In this document: in pieces, positions 17,201 through 26,263 of the stretch
How positions within the stretch are numbered: position 1 is the stretch's first letter
Layout of the letters: every line of letters begins with the position of its first letter
NCBI GenBank assembly: GCA_031423495.1
Contig: JANPFP010000269.1
Span: 16,373-80,372 of the forward strand
DNA: 64,000 nucleotides
Direction: 5' to 3'
Origin: JACPYM01 sp031423495
GTDB lineage: Bacteria; Acidobacteriota; Blastocatellia; RBC074
Position numbers and translations under genes: made by a program
The notes under the pieces: model-generated
Databases searched by the model: none
What the model was told of the DNA's origin: nothing
What the model saw: only the letters and a program-made list of their open reading frames with translations

Positions 17201-20200
17201 TTCGACAACGGCACTCCCGCCAAGAGCGATGTGCGTTCGGTCGAAATCACGGTGACGAATACGAACCGCGCGCCGGTCGCTAATCCGCAGGAAGCTACGG
17301 CGGATGAAGACGTGCCGAAAGTTATTACGCTCACCGGCAGTGACCCTGATAACAGCGCGCTGACTTATCTGATTGTCACGCCGCCCATGAAAGGCACGCT
17401 CACAGGCCAGCCGCCCAACGTGGTTTATACGCCCAATCTGGATTTCAACGGAGCCGATAGTTTTACGTTTAAGGTGAATGACGGCGAGACCGATAGTCCG
17501 CCTGCGACGGTGCGTGTGACGGTGCGTCCGGTGAATGACGCGCCGGTGACCAGAGGCGACAGCATCACCGGCAGCGAAGACACGCCGAAAACCATCACCC
17601 TCGTCGGCACTGATGTGGACGGCAATCCGCTCACTTTCGCCATCGTCACGCCGCCCACCAAAGGCAAGCTGACGGGCATTGCGCCGAACGTGACTTATAC
17701 GCCGAACTTGGATTTCAACGGCACCGACAGCTTCACGTTTAAGGCGAATGACGGCACCGTAGACAGCAATGTTTCGACGGTGAATATCACTGTGACGCCG
17801 GTGAACGACGCGCCGATTGCGCGCGACCGCCGTTACACGACTGACGAAGACACGCTGGTCGTCGCGGCGCTCGATGCGCTCGATGCCGAAAGCGACCCGA
17901 TCACTTACAGCGTCGTGGCGCAGCCCAAAAACGGCAACCTCAGCGGCACTGCTCCGAGCTTGATCTACACGCCCAAGCCAAATTTCAACGGGACTGATTC
18001 GTTCACTTACAGCGCGAGCGACGGCAAGTTGGCGGGCAACATCGCTACGATCACGGTGGTGGTTAATCCGGTGAACGATGCGCCGGTGGCCGAAGGGTTG
18101 AACGTGGCGACGGACGAAGATGCGCCGGTCAATCTGAAACTCACGGCAACTGATATTGATGGCGACACGTTGCAATACGTGATCGTCGCCGCGCCTGCCA
18201 AAGGCAAGTTGAGCGGCACTGCACCTAATCTGACTTATACGCCCAACCTGAATGAGAACGGCGCTGATACGTTCACGTTCAAGGTGAATGACGGCAAGAC
18301 CGACAGCAATTTGGCTTTCGTCAACGTGACGATTCGTCCGGTGAACGATGCGCCGCGCGCGCGTCCGCAAACGGTCGAAGTGAACGAAGACGAAACGAAA
18401 GCCTTCGTGCTGGATGCCGTAGATTTCGACGGCGACAAGCTGACTTTCACGATTGTTACGCCGCCGACCAAAGGGCGGCTCGAAGGCGCTGCGCCGAATC
18501 TGGCTTTCGTGCCGACGCGCGATGCCAACGGTTTAGACAGTTTCACTTATCGCGTGAGCGACGGCACGGTGACGAGCGATTTGATTCGCGTGACGATTCA
18601 GATCAACGGCATCAACGACCCGCCGACCTTTCTTGTACCCGGCCCGCAAACCGTAGCCGAAAATCAGTTGTTGACCTTCACGATTGCGGCAGAAGACGAC
18701 GATCCGGCGAACCTGAAATTCACCGCGCCGTCATTGCCGACGGGCGCGAGTTTCATCGAAGCGCAACGGCTGTTTTCGTGGACGCCGAATTTCGAGCAAG
18801 CCGGAACTTATACGGTGGGCTTTAATCTCGCCGACAACGGCACGCCGCCTTTCAACGTTTACCGCGAAGTCACGATCACTGTGACGAACACCAACCGCGC
18901 GCCGCGCGCCAATGCGCTGACGCTCAACACCAACGAAGACACGCCGGTCGCCGTCACGCTCGCGGGCGCAGACGATGACCGCGATGCCTTGACGTTCATG
19001 GTGGTCACGCCGCCGAGTCGCGGCACGTTGAGCGGAACTGGGCCGAATTTGATTTATACGCCGAACGCGAATGCCAACGGCGCTGATTCGTTCACTTACA
19101 AAGCGAATGACGGCAAGACCGATAGTTCGTTCGCCACGGTGAATCTCAACGTCATCGCGGTGAACGATGCGCCGGTGTTGAACGTGCCCGATGCGCAGTT
19201 CCTCAACGAAGGCGAACGGCTGGCATTCACGCTGACGTTTGGCGATCCCGACGCAGGGCAGACGCATACGTTTAGCGCGACGGGCTTGCCGTCAGGCGCG
19301 CAACTCAATCCGCAAACCGGCGCGTTCGTGTGGACGCCGACCAATAAGCAAGCAGGCAGTTACAAGATAGATTTTCGCGTGACTGACAACGGTTCGCCGG
19401 TGTTGAGTGATGGCAAGATGGTGATGGTGACGGTGACGAATCCCGCGCCGGTTGCGCGTCCGATGAGCGTCATTCTCGACGAAGACACCGCGCGCGCTTT
19501 CACGCTGGATGTGAGCGACGCTGATAACGACGCGCTCACTTACGTCATTATCAATGCGCCGCAACACGGTGCGCTTTCGGGCACTGCGCCGAACCTGACG
19601 TATACGCCCGCGTTGAATTACCACGGCGCTGACCAGTTCACGTTCAAGGCTAATGACGGCGTGGCTGATAGCAACACGGTGACGGTCAGCCTGACGATCA
19701 ATTCGATCAATGACGCGCCGATGCTGGTGGTTCCCGGTGCGCAAACCGGCAACGAAAATCAGTTGCTGACGTTTGTCGTAGCGGCGAGCGACCCCGACAC
19801 CGGGCAAACCGTAACGCTGGCGTTGACGAATCCGCCCGAAGGCGCGGTGTTTGAGCGCCAAACCGGCACGTTGCGCTGGACGCCGAGTTTCACGCAAGCC
19901 GGTTCTTACACGTTGAATTTCACCGCGACCGACAACGGTTCGCCCGTGCGCAGCGACAGCAAGAGCGTGACGGTCACGATCAATAACGTGAACCGCGCGC
20001 CCGTCGCCAATCCCAACAGCGTCACGACCGAAGAAGACACGGCGCGCAATTTCGTAATAACCGGTAGCGACCCTGACGGCGATGCGATCACGTATACGAT
20101 CTTGACGCCGCCGCGTAACGGCGCACTCAGCGGCACGGCACCGAATCTGACCTACACGCCGAACGCGAATTTCAACGGCGCTGATTCGTTCACCTTCCGC

Positions 20201-23200
20201 GTGAGCGATGCTTCGCTTGAGAGCGCGTTCGCCACCGTTGACATCACGGTTACGTCAACGAACGACGCGCCCGTCTTGACCGTACCGCCTGCGCAAACCG
20301 GCAACGAAAACCAACTGTTATCTTTCACGATTTCGGGCGCAGACCTCGATGGCCCGACGCCGTTGCGTTACAGCGCGACGAACCTGCCGAGCGGCGCGAG
20401 TTTCGATGAACCTTCGCGCACCTTCACGTGGACGCCGAATTTCACGCAAGCGGGCGATTACACAGTGATGTTCACCATGGCTGACGGAGCCGTGCCGCCG
20501 CGTACTGATTCAAAGACCGTGGCGATCAAGATCAACAACGTCAATCGCGCGCCGGTCGCCGATGCGAAATCGGTGATGACTGACGAAGACGTGGCAGTGA
20601 CGATTACACTCACGGGCAGCGACCCCGACGGACAAACCGTCACGTTCGCCCTCGGCGCGCAACCGACGAACGGCGCGCTCACCGGCACTGCGCCGAATGT
20701 GACCTATACGCCGCGCAAAGATTTTGTCGGAACCGACGCGTTCACCTATCGCACCAGCGATGGCAGTTTAGACAGTCCGTTGGCGACGGTGACGATCACG
20801 GTGAAAAACGTGAATGACGCGCCCGTTGCTACGCCGCAATCTATTGCGGTGGATGAAGACACGGCGAAATCGGTCGTGTTGACGGGAACCGATGCCGATG
20901 GCGATCAACTCACGTTTATGGTCACGGCTGCGCCGACGCGCGGACGGCTGACGGGTACGCCGCCGAATCTGACTTACACGCCGAACACCAATTTCACCGG
21001 CACTGACAGCTTCACGTTCAAGGCGAATGACGGCAATGCTGACAGCAACACGGGAACGATTACGTTAAGCGTAGGCGGCGTGAACGATCCGCCGACGGCA
21101 ACCGCGCAATCGGTCACGACCGATGAAGACGTGGCGAAAGCCATCACGCTGACCGGCGTAGATGTGGATGGCGATGCGTTGAGTTTTGTGATTGTCATGC
21201 TGCCGACGCGCGGCACGTTGAACGGCACGTTGCCCAACGTGACCTATACGCCGAACGCGAATTACTTCGGCACTGATTCGTTTACGTTCAAGGCGAATGA
21301 TGGCGCGCTCGACAGTACGCCTGCGACGGTTTCGCTCACGATCAATTCGGTCAATGACGCGCCGACGCTGTTCGTACCAGACCCGCAAACCGGCAACGAA
21401 GGCACGACGATCACGTTCACGTTGACGGCGACCGACCCCGATCAAGGCGCAGTGCTGACGTTCAGTTCTGACAATCTGCCGAGCGGAGCGACGATCAATC
21501 CGCAAACGGGTACGTTCTCGTGGATGCCGACTTTCGACCAGGCGGGCAGCATCAACGTGCGGTTCACCGTCACCGACGAAGGCGGCCTGAGCCAAACCAA
21601 AGCCGCGACTGTCATCGTCAGAGACGTGCCGCGCGGCCTCATCGCCGACGCGCAATCGGTCACGACCGACGAAGACATCACCAAAGCCATTACGCTGACG
21701 GGCAGCGATCCCGAAGGCGGCGCGCTCACTTTTGTCATCGTCTCGCCGCCAACGCGCGGCATGCTGACGGGTACGCCGCCCAACGTGATGTATGCGCCAA
21801 ACGCTAACGTCAATGGTGGCGATTCGTTCACGTTCAAGGTCACTGCGGGTGGGCGCGAAAGCGCACCCGCCACCGTGAGCATCACCGTGAATGCCATCAA
21901 TGACGCGCCGACGATCACTGCCCCTGACACGCGCACCGCGAACGAAGGCGAATTGATTTCGTTCGTCGTGTCGGCCAGCGACGTTGACGCCGGACAAACC
22001 GTGACGCTCACGAGCGGTGCGTTGCCGAGCGGCGCGACCTTCAACGCGGCGACGGGCGCGTTCGCGTGGACGCCGAGCTTCCAGCAAAGCGGCACTTTTC
22101 CCATTAGCTTCACCGCGACTGACAACGGCTCGCCGCAACAGGCTGCGTCTAAAACGGTCACGATCACCGTGAACGATCTCAATCGCGCGCCCATCGCCGA
22201 CAGCAAGAGCGCAACGACCAACGAAGACACAGGCGTCGCGGTGACGCTCACCGGCAGCGATCCTGAAAACGATCCGCTGACTTTCAGCATTGTTGCGCTG
22301 CCCGCGCACGGAACGCTGAGCGGCACGGCTCCGAATCTGACTTACACGCCCAGCCTGAATTACTTCGGCGCTGATTCGTTCAGTTACAAAGTCAATGACG
22401 GCAGGCTCGACAGCGTGAACGCACTGATTTCGATCAATGTTAATCCGCTGCCTGATGCGCCTGCGCTCACCGTGCCGGGTACGATCACGGTCTCGCCCAA
22501 TCAATTGGTGAGCTTCCAGGTAAGCGCCGTTGACCCCGATGGCAATCAACCGCTGACTTTCAGCGCAAGCAATCTGCCGTCAGGCGCGAACTTCGATCCG
22601 TCGTCGCGCACCTTTACCTGGACGCCAACCGCGCTGGGCGAAGTGACGGTGACGTTTAGAGTGCAAGACGACAGCAATCCGCCGTTGGCTGACACCAAGA
22701 CCGTCACGATCACCGTGACCAATACGGCGAACCGTCCGCCGGTTTGTGTGCCGCAAGAAGTCACGACCGACGAAGACACGCCGAAAGGTATCGTGCTGTC
22801 GTGCAGCGATCCTGATCGCGATCAAATCACGATCAGCGTCGTGCAAGGCCCGATGCATGGTTTGTTGTCAGGCAACATTGGCCCTGACATCACTTATTCG
22901 CCGAGCGCGAATTACAGCGGCGCTGACAACTTCACCTTCCGCGCCAACGACGGCAAGGTGAATGGCGACCCCGCGACGATTACGCTCAACGTGACGCCGG
23001 TGTGCGACGCGCCCGCGTTAAGCGTACCCAATGCGCAAACCGCTGTACCCGGTCAATTGCTGACATTCGTCGTCACCGCCAGTGACGTTGATAGCGCGTT
23101 CCTCACGCTGACCGCTGCTGACCTGCCGCAAGGCGCGACCTTCACCCCCAATCAAAATGGCACGTCTGGCACGTTCGCCTGGACGCCTTCGCCCACGTTC

Positions 23201-25180
23201 CCAGCGGGCGCGCTGACGGTGACGTTCACCGTGACCGATAACTGCACGCCGACACAGTTGTCAGATCAAAAAGGCGTACGCATCACGGTTGGTCAGAGCG
23301 ACGGCTGGACGCAGACCAACGGCCCCGAAGGCGGCAAGATCACGGCGCTGGTGTTGAACGGTTCGACGGTCTTTGCCGGTACGCAAGGCGGCGGCGTGTT
23401 TCGCTCGACCGACGGCGGTGTCAATTGGACGCGCGCCAGCAACGGCTTGTTAAGCCCCGACATTACGTCGCTCGTGTTCCGCGACAACGCGCTTTATGCG
23501 GGTACGGCAGGCGAAGGCGTCTTCCGCTCAACTGACAACGGCGACAACTGGACGGAGTTCAGCGAACTGCTCACCGAAGGCTTTGTCTTCGCTATGACTT
23601 CGACCCCGACGCATCTTTACGCGGTGGTCTCAAGCACCGCGATCACGCCGCCCAAAGTGCGCCGCAGCCTGTTCAACAATTCGGGCTGGGTTGATTACGA
23701 CAACAACTTCCCCGCAGGCAATGACATCACCGACCTGCAAATCGTAGGCAGTGAAATCTATGCCAGCACATTGGTGGATGGCGTATTCGTTTCGTCCGTC
23801 AACAGCGCCAATTGGGCCGCGTTCAACACGAACTTCCCGCCTGCGTCTCTCGGCGCTCAAGCCAAAGCGCGGCGACTGAATAAACCGTTTGGCGGAAAGT
23901 TCGCGCTGCGTGCGCCGACTGAAGTGGGAGTCAGCGTTTACGCCCTCGCGTCGAACGGCACTACGCTTTATGCCGCGACGGACGGAGGCGTTTATACGTC
24001 ACCTGTCGGTACGGCGAACTGGACGACGGCGAACGCTGGCATTGACGGAGCGACGGTCGTAACGGCCATCGAAGTCATCAACGGCAATCTTTATGCGCGC
24101 GCCGAAATCGGCGACGGCATCGGCGCATCGAATACGTTCAACGTAATTCGTTCGGGCCTCTCGCCCATCAGTTGGTCAAACGTGAACACCGGCCTGACTA
24201 ATCGCGCCGTCAACGTTTTTGCCGGCAACGCGAGTTTCGTGCTGGCCGGAACCACCGGCAGCGGTGTCGCGCGTTCGACCAATGGCGGCACGAGTTGGCA
24301 AGATTCCAACGCAGGACTGAGGGCTGCCATCGTGAATACGTTGACGGTCAACGGTACGCGCTTGCTGGCGGGCACTGAGGGCGCAGGCATTTTCGCTTCG
24401 TCCAACGACGGCCAAACCTGGACGCAGCTCAACATCGGACTGGAAGCCCTCTTCCCGCTCACCGTCACTCGCATCATACAAAGTGGGCCCAACGGCACGA
24501 CGCTGTATGCGGCAACCTTGCGGCGCGGCGTAAAGCGTTCGACCGACAACGGCGCGACGTGGGCTGATTACAGCACGGGCTTGCCCGAAGGCGTGCGCAT
24601 ACTCGACCTGCTGCTCGTCGGCAACTTGTTGTTTGCCGCCGCCGATGATTTCGGAACTTACCTGACGCCGACGGCTTCGACTTCGTGGAACCGCATCGAG
24701 AGTTTGAGTACGGCGAGTTCGACGGGGCTTTATCGCAACGCGACCAACGTCTTTGTCGGTACGAATTCCGGCAGCCTATTTCGCGGTACGTTAGCAGGCA
24801 CGGGCTTCGTGCCGGTGGGCAGCGGCTTGCCCAACGGCGATGGCGGACCTGTTTCGTCCTTTGCCGAAATCGGCGCGGCGTTTTTTGTCGGCGTTGATGG
24901 CGACGGCGTTTTCCGTTCGCCCGACAACGGCTCGAACTTCACCTCTGAATCGGTGGGCCTGACGCAACGCACCGTCACCGGCTTGCAAGTTCGCAACACG
25001 ACGCTCTATGCCGCAACCTTTGGCGGCGGCGTTTTTTACACCACCGACAACGGCGAAAACTGGACGCAGATCATCAACAACCTGACGAACCTGCGCTTGC
25101 GTACGCTGGTCATCAAAGACGGCAAGCTGTTTGCGGGTACTGAAGGCGGCGGGGTGTTCTCACGTCCGGTGCAGGAATAG
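14213..25180 (+). CDS. Giant secreted multidomain cadherin-like/Ig-like repeat protein
   Basis: This 3655-residue protein has a signal peptide (about residues 18-43, cleaved near VSAQ). A TIGR03437-type domain (about 44-300, typical of Acidobacteria) follows, then an IPT/TIG domain (about 305-388) and a carboxypeptidase-regulatory-like domain (about 389-475). Next come a beta-rich segment and a second regulatory-like domain (about 648-745). From about 840 to 3025 I count 15 cadherin-like tandem-95 units, each with DED near the start, YTPN..F.G.DSFTFK..DG in the middle and VNDAPV at the end. Nine He_PIG-type Ig domains (LPSGA..., WTP) are interspersed. The C-terminal 630 residues repeat GVFRSTDNG..W, a BNR/Ycf48-like beta-propeller. 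No sortase or T9SS tail is seen. It is probably a surface adhesin or matrix protein; acidic D-rich loops suggest calcium binding. Confidence 0.9.
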   Translation: MTYPMASVARLLASVKIRFWCLPLLLVALLAVGHSWLTRVSAQQAVVAVSAASYETTLAPDSIAAAFGVNLATATAVGTDTDLNTPGVQLPTTLGGTRVEVAGRLAGLFFVSSGQINFLVPADVPTGAQALRVSTNNGGSSAVLNGTVTINATAPAIFTANASGSGAPSALVLRVGADGRQAYEPTVVFDNAQQRQVSTPINLGPEGEQVFLVLFATGVRRAADPNRDGNVNESIHVALAGEDNTPPYVGVAPGLVGLDQINLLLPRTLIGRGRVTLSLASVGLSAGGPSSNIVEIDIAGATGTNPPTVSGFGAATALAGQVFTIQGNGFASVTEQNTVRIGGLEAPVINATAGQLSALVPFGVIGDVVTVRTNTGETRSSSPLGIRTSVSGVVETTGRQPLADVSVQLISLASGARVTTRTGANGTFVAADVPTGPLFLRVQGSSISAQPALETISLPVTAANNRDNSYLQTIFLQPVTGVSAQVGGNGFSGTDAETITLTLPTFAEEAEQLPTRLQTGNVVFELPANAAVRFPDGATSGAITLTQVASSRVPASFPAGVFSSTVVQLSPFGTRFTPGGKLTMPNTEGFTSGSVVSLYRFDQDEESRTLGHFVVVGEARVSADGARIETETNAVNLGGYYFASRVLPTTTVTGRVLDANRTPLRRALVCVRGQHTLTDGNGGFILRNVPARSSEDLLTIEVSFLRATGRVDRTARGSVIPVVSGLTSVRPEIVMPAADSNQPPVIYAPEAALIPTGETTNFSILAGDPDSDQPVTLTVSGAGFASVAKTDASVRSYNLRLAPTTTGEFTLTLTATDARGARTTATLRVTVIQPNRAPEVIDQLVTTDEDTAKTFTLNGTDPDRNPLTWTVLTQPTKGKLTGTPPSLTYTPDANYFGRDSFTFKTNDGQLDSKTATLFIQVDAVNDAPVLTVPPPQTVKEGQLLTFVVSATDVENDTLSFSAPSLPTGANFVNGDRRFSWTPNFGQAGKYTVTLAVFDNGTPAKSDVRSVEITVTNTNRAPVANPQEATADEDVPKVITLTGSDPDNSALTYLIVTPPMKGTLTGQPPNVVYTPNLDFNGADSFTFKVNDGETDSPPATVRVTVRPVNDAPVTRGDSITGSEDTPKTITLVGTDVDGNPLTFAIVTPPTKGKLTGIAPNVTYTPNLDFNGTDSFTFKANDGTVDSNVSTVNITVTPVNDAPIARDRRYTTDEDTLVVAALDALDAESDPITYSVVAQPKNGNLSGTAPSLIYTPKPNFNGTDSFTYSASDGKLAGNIATITVVVNPVNDAPVAEGLNVATDEDAPVNLKLTATDIDGDTLQYVIVAAPAKGKLSGTAPNLTYTPNLNENGADTFTFKVNDGKTDSNLAFVNVTIRPVNDAPRARPQTVEVNEDETKAFVLDAVDFDGDKLTFTIVTPPTKGRLEGAAPNLAFVPTRDANGLDSFTYRVSDGTVTSDLIRVTIQINGINDPPTFLVPGPQTVAENQLLTFTIAAEDDDPANLKFTAPSLPTGASFIEAQRLFSWTPNFEQAGTYTVGFNLADNGTPPFNVYREVTITVTNTNRAPRANALTLNTNEDTPVAVTLAGADDDRDALTFMVVTPPSRGTLSGTGPNLIYTPNANANGADSFTYKANDGKTDSSFATVNLNVIAVNDAPVLNVPDAQFLNEGERLAFTLTFGDPDAGQTHTFSATGLPSGAQLNPQTGAFVWTPTNKQAGSYKIDFRVTDNGSPVLSDGKMVMVTVTNPAPVARPMSVILDEDTARAFTLDVSDADNDALTYVIINAPQHGALSGTAPNLTYTPALNYHGADQFTFKANDGVADSNTVTVSLTINSINDAPMLVVPGAQTGNENQLLTFVVAASDPDTGQTVTLALTNPPEGAVFERQTGTLRWTPSFTQAGSYTLNFTATDNGSPVRSDSKSVTVTINNVNRAPVANPNSVTTEEDTARNFVITGSDPDGDAITYTILTPPRNGALSGTAPNLTYTPNANFNGADSFTFRVSDASLESAFATVDITVTSTNDAPVLTVPPAQTGNENQLLSFTISGADLDGPTPLRYSATNLPSGASFDEPSRTFTWTPNFTQAGDYTVMFTMADGAVPPRTDSKTVAIKINNVNRAPVADAKSVMTDEDVAVTITLTGSDPDGQTVTFALGAQPTNGALTGTAPNVTYTPRKDFVGTDAFTYRTSDGSLDSPLATVTITVKNVNDAPVATPQSIAVDEDTAKSVVLTGTDADGDQLTFMVTAAPTRGRLTGTPPNLTYTPNTNFTGTDSFTFKANDGNADSNTGTITLSVGGVNDPPTATAQSVTTDEDVAKAITLTGVDVDGDALSFVIVMLPTRGTLNGTLPNVTYTPNANYFGTDSFTFKANDGALDSTPATVSLTINSVNDAPTLFVPDPQTGNEGTTITFTLTATDPDQGAVLTFSSDNLPSGATINPQTGTFSWMPTFDQAGSINVRFTVTDEGGLSQTKAATVIVRDVPRGLIADAQSVTTDEDITKAITLTGSDPEGGALTFVIVSPPTRGMLTGTPPNVMYAPNANVNGGDSFTFKVTAGGRESAPATVSITVNAINDAPTITAPDTRTANEGELISFVVSASDVDAGQTVTLTSGALPSGATFNAATGAFAWTPSFQQSGTFPISFTATDNGSPQQAASKTVTITVNDLNRAPIADSKSATTNEDTGVAVTLTGSDPENDPLTFSIVALPAHGTLSGTAPNLTYTPSLNYFGADSFSYKVNDGRLDSVNALISINVNPLPDAPALTVPGTITVSPNQLVSFQVSAVDPDGNQPLTFSASNLPSGANFDPSSRTFTWTPTALGEVTVTFRVQDDSNPPLADTKTVTITVTNTANRPPVCVPQEVTTDEDTPKGIVLSCSDPDRDQITISVVQGPMHGLLSGNIGPDITYSPSANYSGADNFTFRANDGKVNGDPATITLNVTPVCDAPALSVPNAQTAVPGQLLTFVVTASDVDSAFLTLTAADLPQGATFTPNQNGTSGTFAWTPSPTFPAGALTVTFTVTDNCTPTQLSDQKGVRITVGQSDGWTQTNGPEGGKITALVLNGSTVFAGTQGGGVFRSTDGGVNWTRASNGLLSPDITSLVFRDNALYAGTAGEGVFRSTDNGDNWTEFSELLTEGFVFAMTSTPTHLYAVVSSTAITPPKVRRSLFNNSGWVDYDNNFPAGNDITDLQIVGSEIYASTLVDGVFVSSVNSANWAAFNTNFPPASLGAQAKARRLNKPFGGKFALRAPTEVGVSVYALASNGTTLYAATDGGVYTSPVGTANWTTANAGIDGATVVTAIEVINGNLYARAEIGDGIGASNTFNVIRSGLSPISWSNVNTGLTNRAVNVFAGNASFVLAGTTGSGVARSTNGGTSWQDSNAGLRAAIVNTLTVNGTRLLAGTEGAGIFASSNDGQTWTQLNIGLEALFPLTVTRIIQSGPNGTTLYAATLRRGVKRSTDNGATWADYSTGLPEGVRILDLLLVGNLLFAAADDFGTYLTPTASTSWNRIESLSTASSTGLYRNATNVFVGTNSGSLFRGTLAGTGFVPVGSGLPNGDGGPVSSFAEIGAAFFVGVDGDGVFRSPDNGSNFTSESVGLTQRTVTGLQVRNTTLYAATFGGGVFYTTDNGENWTQIINNLTNLRLRTLVIKDGKLFAGTEGGGVFSRPVQE

Positions 25181-25202
25181 ACATTATCGGCAATAGAAAT
25201 TA

Positions 25203-25302
25203 GCCACGGGGGAAGAGGGGATAAAGGGGAAAACTAAATCACTAAATAGCTGCCTTTCTACCAACTTTTGCTCTTCCCCGTGTTCCCCTCTTCCCCCGTG
25301 GC
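25203..25302. terminator. Perfect 18-bp inverted repeat, candidate terminator
   Basis: GCCACGGGGGAAGAGGGG at 25203-25220 is exactly inverted at 25285-25302, about 65 bases apart. A secondary GGGGAA/TTCCCC pairing lies inside. It sits between the giant gene and the response-regulator gene. It may end transcription of the giant gene or be another palindromic element of this genome. No clear T-run follows. Confidence 0.5.
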
Positions 25303-25370
25303 TGGTTCATTGCTTAAAACCGAGACTGTCTAATAGCTGTGCATGCCTCAATCTAAAGTAACGACGCGCC

Positions 25371-26063
25371 ATGAAAAAACGCATCCTCCTCGTTGAAGAC
25401 GAACCCGGTCTCGTATTGGGGCTAACCGATTTGTTGTGCAATGAAGGCTATGAAGTCGAGACCACGCCCGATGGCTTGACGGGCTTTCGATTGGCGAGCG
25501 AGAACCGTTACGACTTGTTGATGCTTGATGTGAACCTGCCGGGCAAGAACGGTTTCGATCTATGCCGCGACTTGCGGCAACGCGGCGTGACGACGCCCAT
25601 CCTGATGCTGACCGCGCGCGGACAAGTGATTGATAAAGTACTCGGCTTGAAACTCGGCGCTGATGATTACCTGACCAAACCGTTTGAATCGCTGGAACTG
25701 CTCGCCCGCGTCGAAGCGCGTTTGCGCACTATCTCAAACCCAACTTCAGCACCGCTTGAAACCGTTGCCTTCGGTTCCGTCACTGTCAATTTCATCAGCA
25801 CCGAAGTCCGTCGCCACGGCCAACTCGTCGAAATGTCTGCCCGCGAATTCGCCCTGCTGCGCTTTCTGCTCGAACGCCCACACATCACGCTCGCACGGCA
25901 ACAGTTGTTGCAAGAGGTGTGGGGTTACGACGCCGCCACCGAAACGCGCACCATTGACGTACACCTCGGCTGGTTGCGGCAAAAACTTGAAGACGACCCG
26001 CGCAACCCGCGTTACTTCTTGACCGTGCGCGGCTTCGGATACAAATTCGTCCCGCCTGAATAA
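25371..26063 (+). CDS. OmpR-family response regulator
   Basis: The 230-residue protein has an N-terminal receiver with the acidic pair ED near residue 10, phospho-acceptor D53 (MLDVNLPG), the conserved LTARG and K in DYLTKPF. A winged-helix effector follows at about residues 130-228 (EFALLRFLL, TIDVHLGWLRQKLEDDP, RGFGYKF). It acts as a DNA-binding transcription regulator controlled by phosphorylation. No histidine kinase of the matching HisKA type is adjacent. The next gene is a LytS-type kinase that has its own LytTR partner, so this regulator appears orphaned within the window. Confidence 0.93.
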   Translation: MKKRILLVEDEPGLVLGLTDLLCNEGYEVETTPDGLTGFRLASENRYDLLMLDVNLPGKNGFDLCRDLRQRGVTTPILMLTARGQVIDKVLGLKLGADDYLTKPFESLELLARVEARLRTISNPTSAPLETVAFGSVTVNFISTEVRRHGQLVEMSAREFALLRFLLERPHITLARQQLLQEVWGYDAATETRTIDVHLGWLRQKLEDDPRNPRYFLTVRGFGYKFVPPE

Positions 26064-26263
26064 GTAACTGAAGCTCAACGTAAGCGGCGCCCCCCGCTGT
26101 TTTAGGCTGCCCAGACAAAACTCTTTTGCTTGCCATTCATCCTGTTTCGTTATCCATTCAGGCTCCCCAATCAACCATTCAACCAAAGGCGTTATGCGTT
26201 ACGGTTGAGCCGTGAGTAAGATGTGCGCCACGAGTCAAACTCGAAAGAGCGGGTTTATTTTCT

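Noticed and set aside
17102..18370. Long minus-strand ORF of 422 codons inside the giant gene
   Set aside because: It is a shadow frame caused by the repetitive, GC-rich coding strand; its arginine-rich product matches no family, while the plus strand is clearly coding.
21065..22549. Long minus-strand ORF of 494 codons inside the giant gene
   Set aside because: Same reason: composition is an antisense artefact of the tandem repeats, and it overlaps other antisense frames.
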